From NCBI GenBank assembly GCA_964388085.1, contig CAYLZW010000002.1, positions 1 to 64,000 of the forward strand: 64,000 nt of DNA. The letters are read 5' to 3'. The translations under genes and the position numbers were made by a program. Under the pieces are notes generated by a model, which searched no databases, was not told the origin of the DNA, and saw nothing but the letters and a program-made list of their open reading frames with translations. This DNA comes from CAYLZW01 sp964388085 (GTDB lineage: Bacteria > Myxococcota > UBA727 > CAYLZW01). Below, piece by piece: positions 28,223-36,127 of the stretch (positions are counted from its first letter, which is position 1; each line of letters begins with the position of its first letter).

Positions 28223-30553
28223 GTGACCATCGAACCCTCTCCGCAACAGACCGGACGCTTCTCGTCGTCGGGCCTGTCGCTCGCGTACGAGGTCCACGGT
28301 GACGCGCCGCTCACGCTCGTGTTCTTGCCCGGCGTGGGCTTCTCCCGAGTGTGCTTTCGGCCCATCGCTCGCTACCTCGCCCGACATGTGCGCTGTGTCC
28401 TCGTGGACGCGCGGGGCACCGGCGAGTCCGAGGCACCCGAGGGGGACGACGCCTACGCGCTCGCGCGGCAGTCGGACGACGTCATCGCCTTGCTCGACCA
28501 CCTCGAGATCGAGCGTGTCGTCATCGTTGGGCACTCCTTCGGCGCCAACGTCGGCGTGGATGTCGCGCTGCGTGCGCCGTCGCGCGTGCAAGGGATCGCG
28601 CTGCTCTCGGTCGCGCTCGCCGCTGAGCTCATCGACGCGGCGCTGCAGGTCGCCGGTGACGATCCCGACCGATTGAAGGTGGACGTCCCGGCGGCGCTCG
28701 CGCCTGCCATGCGCCAGTGGCCCGCGCCGGGGGACGCGCTGTGGGGGCGCGAGGGACACCACCGCCTGACCGGCAAGATGCGCGAGATCGATCAGCGCGA
28801 CAAGGTCGCGACGCTGCCGATGCCCTGGCTCGCGCTCGTCGGTGCGCGCGACCCCATCTCGGCTACGTCGCTGCCGCTGCTGCGGGACCTGCTGCCGCCG
28901 GCGCGCTGCCTGCTGCTCGACGAGGCGGGTCATCATCCACACATCGAGGCCCCCGAGCGCAGCGCGGACGAGATCGCGCGCTTCCTTCAGCAAGCGGTGC
29001 TCACGCCGCCCGCGTCCGCCACGCCGCCGCTGCGCGTGACGGTCACGCTCGTCGAGCAGGAGGACGGTGTCGTCGTCGATGACCAGCTCACCGGCTTCTC
29101 CTTCGCGCTCGGCGAGAGCGAGGCCGCCATCCTGCGCGGGCTCGGCGGCGCGCTGCCCGAGCTGGCGCGCGCCGTGGACGTCGCGGAAGACGACGTCGCG
29201 AGCTTCATCGAACAGCTCCGCGCGCTCGGGCTCCTCTCGGAGGGCCTCTCGGCGGCCGAGATCGAAGGGCGCCAGGCGATGGCGCGCCGCGCGTCGCGGG
29301 ACGAAGAGCGCTTCGAGGCCGTCCTGAACGCGATTCGCTTCGCCTTCGATCGCGTCTCGCTGCACCGACAACGGATGAGCGCCGCGGGCGTCACGCCCGA
29401 CGACCTCGCTGAAGAGTCGGACCTCGGCCGCATCCCGCCCATGACCAAGGACGTGCTGCGGGCACATTTCCCCGATGGGCTCGTGCCCGACGGCGTCGAC
29501 GTCGCCTCCCTGCTGCGGGACGGCAAGATCGTCGTCGGCGCCACCAGCGGAAGCACCGCCGAGCGCCTGCAGGTGCTCTTCGACGCGTCCGCCGGCGGGC
29601 TGCCGGAGGCGTCGCACTCTCTCTGGGGCCTCGACGACGACGTGGAGCTGAGCTCAGGCGCGGTGTTCACGAGCCCCATCTGCGCGGGCTTCGAATGTCA
29701 CCTCGGCATGACGTCCAAGGCGGCGCGGACCCGCGGCTCGACGCTCACGCTCAACTCTTGCGACGATCCCTTCGCCATCAGCGACGAGGAGGTGCGCGCC
29801 ATCGCCGCGGAGATGCGCGAGTACCAGCCGCGCGTGCTGTTCGTGAACCCCTGGTACGCCGTCGTGCTGTTGCGACGGGTCCGCGCGCTCGCGCTCACGC
29901 TGCCGGACGTCGACGTCGTGCTGGCGAGCTATCAGTACCTGACCCGCCGTCATCGCCAGCTTTTGCGCCAAGGCTTCCGCGCGCCGGTGTTCTCCTATTA
30001 CGGAGCGACGGACCTCGGCGGCGCGCTCATCGGGGTCGAGTGTCACCGTGGATCCATGCATGTGCGGGAGGACCACGTGCACCTCGAGATCGAAGCGCTC
30101 GGCGGGGATGACGACAGCCTCGGCTGGGTCACCGTCACGACGCTGTCGAGCCCGCACATGCCGCTCGTGCGCTATCGCGTCGGCGACCTCGCTCGTCCGA
30201 CGCCGGAGCCCTGCCCTTGCGAGCAGGGGGGCGAGTGGCGCTCCTTCATCCTCGAGGGCCGCGCGCGAGACACCCTGCAGAGCACAGGCCGGCGGACCGT
30301 CACCACCCGCATGATCGACGACGCCATCGGTGAGGACGGCCCCGACTTCTATCGCCTCGTGCAAGAGGGCGGCGACCGCTTTCGCCTCGAGACGCTGAGC
30401 GGCGCCGATGAAGCGCACGCCATCGGCGCCGCGCTCTCGCGCTTGCCGCGCGTGCTGGGAGAGGGCGCGCGTATTCGCGCCGTCACGGTGAAGCAGTTCT
30501 CCCCCGAGCGCTCGCTCAAGTTCCGCCAGACCGTGCGCGAGGACTCGGCATGA
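28223..30553 (+). CDS. Alpha/beta-hydrolase / winged-helix / PaaK-like adenylating enzyme fusion
   Basis: The product has 776 residues in three parts. Residues 1-255 are an alpha/beta hydrolase with intact triad candidates: Ser105 in GHSFGANVG, Asp near 210 in GARDPIS and His near 237 in GHHPHIE. Residues about 268-345 look like a winged-helix, PqqD-like segment (FALGESEAAILRGLGG, then FIEQLRALGLLSEG). Residues about 345-776 are a PaaK/phenylacetate-CoA-ligase-like adenylate-forming domain: VGATSGSTAERLQ (P-loop-like), SYYGATDLGG and YRVGDLARP. The combination would let one protein bind a peptide, activate a carboxylate and hydrolyse or release an ester. The actual substrate is unknown. The GTG start follows an inverted repeat; the stop overlaps the sufS-like start (ATGA). 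Confidence 0.82.
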   Translation: MTIEPSPQQTGRFSSSGLSLAYEVHGDAPLTLVFLPGVGFSRVCFRPIARYLARHVRCVLVDARGTGESEAPEGDDAYALARQSDDVIALLDHLEIERVVIVGHSFGANVGVDVALRAPSRVQGIALLSVALAAELIDAALQVAGDDPDRLKVDVPAALAPAMRQWPAPGDALWGREGHHRLTGKMREIDQRDKVATLPMPWLALVGARDPISATSLPLLRDLLPPARCLLLDEAGHHPHIEAPERSADEIARFLQQAVLTPPASATPPLRVTVTLVEQEDGVVVDDQLTGFSFALGESEAAILRGLGGALPELARAVDVAEDDVASFIEQLRALGLLSEGLSAAEIEGRQAMARRASRDEERFEAVLNAIRFAFDRVSLHRQRMSAAGVTPDDLAEESDLGRIPPMTKDVLRAHFPDGLVPDGVDVASLLRDGKIVVGATSGSTAERLQVLFDASAGGLPEASHSLWGLDDDVELSSGAVFTSPICAGFECHLGMTSKAARTRGSTLTLNSCDDPFAISDEEVRAIAAEMREYQPRVLFVNPWYAVVLLRRVRALALTLPDVDVVLASYQYLTRRHRQLLRQGFRAPVFSYYGATDLGGALIGVECHRGSMHVREDHVHLEIEALGGDDDSLGWVTVTTLSSPHMPLVRYRVGDLARPTPEPCPCEQGGEWRSFILEGRARDTLQSTGRRTVTTRMIDDAIGEDGPDFYRLVQEGGDRFRLETLSGADEAHAIGAALSRLPRVLGEGARIRAVTVKQFSPERSLKFRQTVREDSA

Positions 30554-31770
30554 GCGAGCCCCTCGACGTCGCCCGCGTACGCAGCGACTTCCCGTTGCTC
30601 GCGCGCGAGGTGCACGGACGCCCCGTCGTCTATCTCGACAACGCCGCGACCACGCCGAAGCCGCGCGTCGTGCTCGAGGCGATGCGCCGCTACGACGAGG
30701 ACATCAGCGCGAACATCCACCGGGGCAAGCACCTGCTGTCCGAGGAGGCCTCCGAGCTGTTCGAGGACGCGCGTCGCAAGGTCGCGCGTTTTCTGAACGC
30801 GGCGCCCTCCGAGGTGGTGTTCACGCACAACACGACGCACTCGTTAAACCTCGTCGCGCTCGGCTCTCGCCTCGACGGAAGCGCCAACGTGGTCACGACC
30901 GTGCAGGAGCACCACTCGGTGCTGATGCCGTTTCTGCAGCGAACCAATGTGCGCTTCGTCCCGGTCGGCAAGGATGGCCGCGTCGATCCACAGCGGGTCT
31001 TCGACCAGGTCGACGACGACACGGCGCTCATCGCCGTGGCCTGGGCGTCGAACGCCACCGGCGCCGTCCAGCCCATCGCGGAGATCACGCGGCGCGCGAG
31101 GGAGAAGGGCATCCCGACCCTGGTCGACGGCGCGCAGGCGGTCCCGCACCTGCCCGTCGATGTCGACGCGCTCGGTTGCGACTTCCTCGCCTTCTCTGGT
31201 CACAAAATGCTGGGCCCGACGGGCGTCGGCGTCCTTTGGGGCAAGCGAGACCGCCTCGAGGCGCTCGGCTCCCCCCTCCCCGGAGGCGGCTCACCGCGGC
31301 TCGTCACGCCGAGCGGCTTTACCCTGAAGCCCGTGCCCCACCGGCTCGAGGCAGGCACCCCCGCCATCTCGCAGGTCATCGGCCTCGGCGCTGCCGTCGA
31401 CTACCTGCAGTCCTTTCCGCCGGAGTCTCTGCTGGCGCATGAGCGAGCGCTCGCCGAGCGGCTGACGCGCGGCCTGCAGGACATCCCCGGCGTGGAGCTT
31501 CTCGGCCCGCCGGCCGGCGAGGAGCGGCTCGCGCTGGCGTCATTGGTCCTGCACTCGCAATCGCTGAGCGGCGACCACGTGGCCATGATCCTGAGCGACA
31601 CGAAGTCCATCCTCGTGCGCTCGGGCCATCACTGCTGTCACCCGTACTTCGACTCGTTCGGCGCCAACGGCGCGGTGCGTGCGTCGGCTTATCTCTACAA
31701 CACCCTCGAGGACATCGACGCGTTCACCGACGCCTTCCGCGAGATCGTTTCCCGCCTCTACGCTTCTTGA
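30550..31770 (+). CDS. sufS: SufS-type cysteine desulfurase
   Basis: The product has 406 residues, standard for group II cysteine desulfurases, PLP enzymes that move sulfur from cysteine to an enzyme persulfide. Motifs are YLDNAATTPKPRVVLEAM, HNTTHSLNLV, DGAQAVPHLPVDVDALGCDF, FSGHKMLGPTGVG with the PLP Lys near 219, and VRSGHHCCHPYFD with the persulfide-forming Cys near 361. No sufBCD, sufE or sufU gene is nearby. Instead it is translationally coupled to the hydrolase/adenylating fusion and lies in the YcaO locus, so it may serve peptide tailoring or be a cysteine-metabolising helper rather than Fe-S assembly. The 3' end overlaps the TolC-like gene by 47 bases. Confidence 0.88.
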   Translation: MSEPLDVARVRSDFPLLAREVHGRPVVYLDNAATTPKPRVVLEAMRRYDEDISANIHRGKHLLSEEASELFEDARRKVARFLNAAPSEVVFTHNTTHSLNLVALGSRLDGSANVVTTVQEHHSVLMPFLQRTNVRFVPVGKDGRVDPQRVFDQVDDDTALIAVAWASNATGAVQPIAEITRRAREKGIPTLVDGAQAVPHLPVDVDALGCDFLAFSGHKMLGPTGVGVLWGKRDRLEALGSPLPGGGSPRLVTPSGFTLKPVPHRLEAGTPAISQVIGLGAAVDYLQSFPPESLLAHERALAERLTRGLQDIPGVELLGPPAGEERLALASLVLHSQSLSGDHVAMILSDTKSILVRSGHHCCHPYFDSFGANGAVRASAYLYNTLEDIDAFTDAFREIVSRLYAS

Positions 31771-33601
31771 CGCTCGCGGCCGGCGGCTTGTCGTCGGTGG
31801 CGTCCGCGGCGTCGACATCCGCGCCGTCGGGCTCCTCGTCGTCGTCTTCCTCGTCCGCTTTCGCGGAGTCCTCGGCGTCGGTGTCGTCGGCGCCGGAGTC
31901 CGCCCCGTCGGCCTCGCTCGCCGTCTTCGCGTCGCTCGACGCACTCCCGACGGACGGGGTCGCGGGTTGAAACAGCGCGGCGTGCTCGGGCGAGAGCTGG
32001 CCGAGCTCCGCGCGCAGCTCGAGCGCGGTGCGCATGGCCTGATACTGCGCCTCGACCTCTTGCAGCTCCGCCTGCGTCACCAACACCTGGGCTTGCAGCA
32101 GGTCGAACACCGTCGAGCGTCCCCCGCGGAGCTTCCGGCCCTCGGCGTCGAGCGCGACGGCCGCGAGCCGCTTGGCCTCGGCGGCGGCGCCGAGCACGGT
32201 TCCGCGCTGCTCGACGTCGTTCAGCAGCCGCGCGATGCGGTTGTCGATCATGGCCTCCGTCGCGGTGCGCTCGAAGCGCAGGGCCTCCACCTCGTGACGA
32301 CGTGCCGTCTCGCGATTCCCTTCCGTCCCCGGCCACAGCGGGGTGGAGCCGCTGACGACGACGCCGACGCTCCAGGAGCGCCCGACGTTGAGCAGCGCCT
32401 TCTCGTAGCCGCCGTGCAGCGCTGGGTCGACGAGGCAGGGACCCAGCTGATTCGGCAGCGTGCCTCCGTGGCAACGCGACTCGCCCGCGAGACCACCGAC
32501 GCTCCCCTCGAGCCCGACGCTGAGCTCGGGGAGGCCATCGAGCGCCACCGCCTCGCGCTCCGTCTCTGCGCGCGCGATCTCCGCGTCGAGGGCGAGGAGC
32601 GCGGGGCTGCGCTCCCTCGCGCGCGCTTTGGCCGCGTCTCTCGCGACGCCGGGAGCGCGCCAGGGGTTGAGCGGCGCGACCTCTACAGACGCTGCGTCCA
32701 TGGGGACGCGCAGCTCCTCGACGAGGCGCCCGAGCGCCGCTTCGCGATCCGCCACCGCCGCGGACAGCTCGACGTTCCGCTGCGCGACCGTCTGCTCGGC
32801 GATGGCGAGCTCGAGCCGGGAGAGCTGTCCACCGTCGATGAGCTGCTGGGTCAGGCGCTGGAAGCTCTCGGCGAGCTTCACGGCGCTTGCGCGTAGGGCG
32901 ACCACGCGCGCCGCGCGCGCAGCGTCGAGCCAGGTGCCCGCGATGCGGCGATACAGCGCGTCTCGCCTCGCTGCGGCGGCCGCGTTCATCACGGTGACGC
33001 GCGCGTCCGCCGTGCGGATCGCCGCCATGGTACGGGACGGCCACAGCCCGAGCAGGAGAGGCTGCTCGACGCGCAGTCGTAAGCGAGGCTCGTAGCGAGG
33101 GGCCAGGGCCGCGCCGACGTCTTCGGTGAAGAGCGCGTCGTTGTCGAGGCGGAGCTGGTAGGTGGTCCCTGTCGGCAACAGGCCGAGCACTCCGGCGCCC
33201 GCGGTGACGCCTTGTGTGTCGACGCGTCCGTCGGGGTACAGATACGAGATGACCGGCCCGACGCTCGGCTGCGCGTCGTGGACGACGCCGCCGTCGATCA
33301 CGAGGCGGGGAATGAAGATGGACCACTCCGCGGCCGCGGCGGCCTCGCTCGCCTTGACGCGCTCGGCCGCCGCGCGCAGCTCCGGATGCTGCTCGTCGAC
33401 GAGGCGCAGCGCGTCCGCGAGCGTCAACGTCCGCACCGGCGCGGGGGCGCCAGGCGACGCCTGCCCTCCTGTTGGTTCCGCTGCCGGCGTCGCTGCCGGC
33501 GTCGGCTCGGCCGCCTCTGCTGTCGCTACGGTGAACAGCGCCGCCACGAGGATCGCTCGAGCGCGGCGGGACACTATCGATTCACTTCGCAACGGCGGCA
33601 T
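31724..33601 (-). CDS. TolC-like outer-membrane efflux protein with charged C-terminal tail
   Basis: The product has 625 residues. A signal peptide ends near residue 31 (IVAALFTVATAEA-type core). The mature part shows the two outer-membrane-efflux repeats: LTLADALRLVDEQHPELRAA near 58-77, then long helical hairpins with LSRLELAIAEQTVAQRNVEL and GRSTVFDLLQAQVLVTQAEL. Such trimers form the outer-membrane/periplasm channel and would pair with the two HlyD-type proteins at 20968 and 22837. After the efflux core an extra tail of about 75 residues is very acidic, then ends in a basic KKRRGGKRSRGRRR segment. That tail is not part of the usual family. It shares 47 bases with the sufS-like gene end, and starts 44 bases from the phosphatase gene on the other strand. 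Confidence 0.88.
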   Translation of the reverse strand: MPPLRSESIVSRRARAILVAALFTVATAEAAEPTPAATPAAEPTGGQASPGAPAPVRTLTLADALRLVDEQHPELRAAAERVKASEAAAAAEWSIFIPRLVIDGGVVHDAQPSVGPVISYLYPDGRVDTQGVTAGAGVLGLLPTGTTYQLRLDNDALFTEDVGAALAPRYEPRLRLRVEQPLLLGLWPSRTMAAIRTADARVTVMNAAAAARRDALYRRIAGTWLDAARAARVVALRASAVKLAESFQRLTQQLIDGGQLSRLELAIAEQTVAQRNVELSAAVADREAALGRLVEELRVPMDAASVEVAPLNPWRAPGVARDAAKARARERSPALLALDAEIARAETEREAVALDGLPELSVGLEGSVGGLAGESRCHGGTLPNQLGPCLVDPALHGGYEKALLNVGRSWSVGVVVSGSTPLWPGTEGNRETARRHEVEALRFERTATEAMIDNRIARLLNDVEQRGTVLGAAAEAKRLAAVALDAEGRKLRGGRSTVFDLLQAQVLVTQAELQEVEAQYQAMRTALELRAELGQLSPEHAALFQPATPSVGSASSDAKTASEADGADSGADDTDAEDSAKADEEDDDEEPDGADVDAADATDDKPPAASVKKRRGGKRSRGRRR

Positions 33602-33645
33602 GATGGCGGCGAAAGTATAGCCCCATCAGCCGACGAGAGCGCCAC

Positions 33646-36114
33646 ATGCACCCTCCCCTGTTACCGACCCCGCCCCAGGGCGCGCACGAGAGCGCGCGAG
33701 GCATCTCTCGCGTGCTCTCGGGGCACCGTCTCGCGCGCATCGGACTTCGGCGCCTCGGGCAGGCGCGCGTGGTGTCCGCGCTCTCCGAGCTGCGCGTCGT
33801 GGCGTCGTCGCACGAGGCTGCGTTCGCGGCGACGGTCGCGGCCGAGGTCGCGCGGCGGAGCGGAGACCTGCGTGGCGCTGCCGCGCTGCACAAAGACGCG
33901 GCGGAGCAGTGGCGAGAGGCCGGCAACGCGTCCCTCTCCGCCGTCGCGCTCGCGCTCAGCGTCGAGGACGCCGTGCTCTCCGGCGAGCTGCAGAGCGCGC
34001 AGGCGAACCTGCGCGACGTCGAGGCGGCCGGCGGATCGGTGCACGTCGCGAACGCGTTCTTGAGCTTCGCGCGCGGCGACACCGCGGCCGCGCGCGCGTC
34101 CTTCAAGGTGTTGATGGACGCGGCGCCCGGCGACGCGTGGGCGGCCTGCTGGGTCGACGCCTACGGAGCCGAGGTCCTCGTCGAGATGGGCGCGCTCGTC
34201 GGGGCCCAACAGGCGCTCGACAGGCTCGGCGGCAGGCTCTCCCCCGAGCACCGCTTCTCCGAGGCGTTCCTGCGACACGCCGTGCTGCGCGCCCGCCATG
34301 AGTCCTTGCGCCGCCTGACGCTCGGCGGTGATGAGGACGACGAGAAGGCCAAGCTGCACGCGCTCGTCGTACGCGCGCAGCGCTACGCCCAGGGGTTCCC
34401 GCTCTATCGCGCGTGGGCGCATCAGGTCGCGGGGGAAGAGGCGCTGCTCAACGCGGGCGACCCCGCCGCCCTCTTCGACAAGGCCATCGCGGACGCCGAG
34501 GAGGCCGGCAGCCCCTACCTGCACGGGCGCCTATTGGCCCGTCAGGTCGAGTCGATGCGCGCCGTCCAGGAGCGGCGCTCCAACCCGCGTGCCTTGCGCG
34601 CGCGCAGCCTGCTGCTCGACTCCGGCGCGACCGGCTTCCTCGGCGCGCTGACGACGTCGAAGGGCGGCGCTCCCGAACGGATGCCCTCGCGCATGTCGAT
34701 CGCGCTGCGCCTCGAGACGTCGCTCGATCAGATGAACCTGAGCGACGAGGCGGGGCTCGACGCCGTCATCGAGGTCAGCCGCCACCTCCAGAGCGTGCGC
34801 AGCCTCGACGAGCTGCTCGAGCGCATCGTCGACTCGGTCTCGCGCGTGCTGCGCGCCGAGCGAGCCGCCCTGCTCAAGCACGACGGAAGCGAGTTCGAGT
34901 GCCTGGTCGCGCGCGGCATCGCCGCCGCCGACGTTCGCGAGGGCAACAAGGGTGTCTCGTTCGGCGTCGTGCGCGAGGCGATGCGCTCGGGAGAGCCGGT
35001 GCTGTCGGACAACGCGCTGGCCGACGCGCGCTTCATGGATCGGGCGTCGGTGATGGCGACCGACATCCGCTCGGTGCTGTGCTCGCCCATCCGCACCAAG
35101 GACCACACCTTCGGCTTCCTCTATCTCGACCGCCGCCTCACCGGTGTGCCGTTCTCGCCCGAGCACCTCGACCTCCTGGCCGCGTTCTCCACGCAGGTCG
35201 CGGTCGCCTGGGAGAACGCCGTGTCGTTCGAAGAGATCGCGCGCCTCAATGAGGGCCTCGAGCGGAAGGTCAGCGATCGCACCGTCGAGCTGCGCAAGAA
35301 GAACGACGAGCTGCAGACCACCCTCGACGAGCTCACCAACACGCGCCTCAAGCTGGCCGAGGCCGAGCGCGACGCGCTCGAGAAGGAGATGCAGCTCGCG
35401 CGCGACATTCAGCGTTCGATCCTGCCCCCCGAGGACACGCAGCGGCTGAGCGGCCTGTCGGTGTGCGGCCAGGTGATCCCCGCGAGCTATTGTGGCGGCG
35501 ACTTCTGGGGGTACGCCGCGCTTCCCGACGGGCGCACGCTCGTCATCATCGCCGACGTCACCGGGCACGGAATGGCGTCGAGCTTGATCACCGCGGTGGC
35601 GCGCTCCTGCCTCGACACCCTGCGAGAGCAGGAGGCCATCCGCTCCGCCGCCGACGTGCTGCGCACCATGAACCAGGTCATCTTCGCGTCCGCGCACGGG
35701 AAGCTCTGCGCCACCGCGTTCGCCGGCATCTTCGATCCGGCGGCGCGGCAGCTCTCCTTCGGCAACGCCGGACACAACTTCCCGTATCTGCTCCGCGAGG
35801 GCGCCGACGCCGCGCCGCTCGTAGCAGCCGGCACCCGCCTCGGGGAGGCCGCGAACACCGACTTCGAGACGCACGTGCGAGAGATCCTGCCGGGCGATCG
35901 GCTGGTGCTGTTCACCGACGGCATCATCGAGTGGCCGAACGCCAAGGGGAAGGACTACGGAGACCGGCGCTTCCGCAAGTCCGCGCAGGCGCGACGGGGC
36001 GAGGCGCCGGACGAATGCATCCGCGGCCTCATCGACGACGCCACGGCGTACACGGACGGCATCGAGCGTGACGACGATCTGACGCTGGTGATCGTCGACG
36101 TCGCCACCGAGTGA
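33646..36114 (+). CDS. RsbU-like GAF/SpoIIE-type protein phosphatase
   Basis: The product has 822 residues. About 1-340 are helical and TPR-like, so a sensing or scaffold part. Residues about 360-520 are a GAF domain (LDELLERIVDSVSRVLRAER, SVLCSPIRTKDHTFGFLYLD). A coiled coil of about 60 residues leads to the C-terminal PP2C/SpoIIE phosphatase: LARDIQRSILPP, CGGDFWGY with a metal-binding Asp, IADVTGHGMASSL, NAGHNFPYL, LFTDGIIEW and RDDDLTLVIVDV. In Gram-positive partner switching such phosphatases remove phosphate from Ser of STAS antagonists. Here the STAS-like/zinc-ribbon proteins encoded at 13427 and 40738-48791 are the obvious candidate targets, by inference. Confidence 0.9.
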   Translation: MHPPLLPTPPQGAHESARGISRVLSGHRLARIGLRRLGQARVVSALSELRVVASSHEAAFAATVAAEVARRSGDLRGAAALHKDAAEQWREAGNASLSAVALALSVEDAVLSGELQSAQANLRDVEAAGGSVHVANAFLSFARGDTAAARASFKVLMDAAPGDAWAACWVDAYGAEVLVEMGALVGAQQALDRLGGRLSPEHRFSEAFLRHAVLRARHESLRRLTLGGDEDDEKAKLHALVVRAQRYAQGFPLYRAWAHQVAGEEALLNAGDPAALFDKAIADAEEAGSPYLHGRLLARQVESMRAVQERRSNPRALRARSLLLDSGATGFLGALTTSKGGAPERMPSRMSIALRLETSLDQMNLSDEAGLDAVIEVSRHLQSVRSLDELLERIVDSVSRVLRAERAALLKHDGSEFECLVARGIAAADVREGNKGVSFGVVREAMRSGEPVLSDNALADARFMDRASVMATDIRSVLCSPIRTKDHTFGFLYLDRRLTGVPFSPEHLDLLAAFSTQVAVAWENAVSFEEIARLNEGLERKVSDRTVELRKKNDELQTTLDELTNTRLKLAEAERDALEKEMQLARDIQRSILPPEDTQRLSGLSVCGQVIPASYCGGDFWGYAALPDGRTLVIIADVTGHGMASSLITAVARSCLDTLREQEAIRSAADVLRTMNQVIFASAHGKLCATAFAGIFDPAARQLSFGNAGHNFPYLLREGADAAPLVAAGTRLGEAANTDFETHVREILPGDRLVLFTDGIIEWPNAKGKDYGDRRFRKSAQARRGEAPDECIRGLIDDATAYTDGIERDDDLTLVIVDVATE

Positions 36115-36127
36115 GCCGCGCCGCGAG

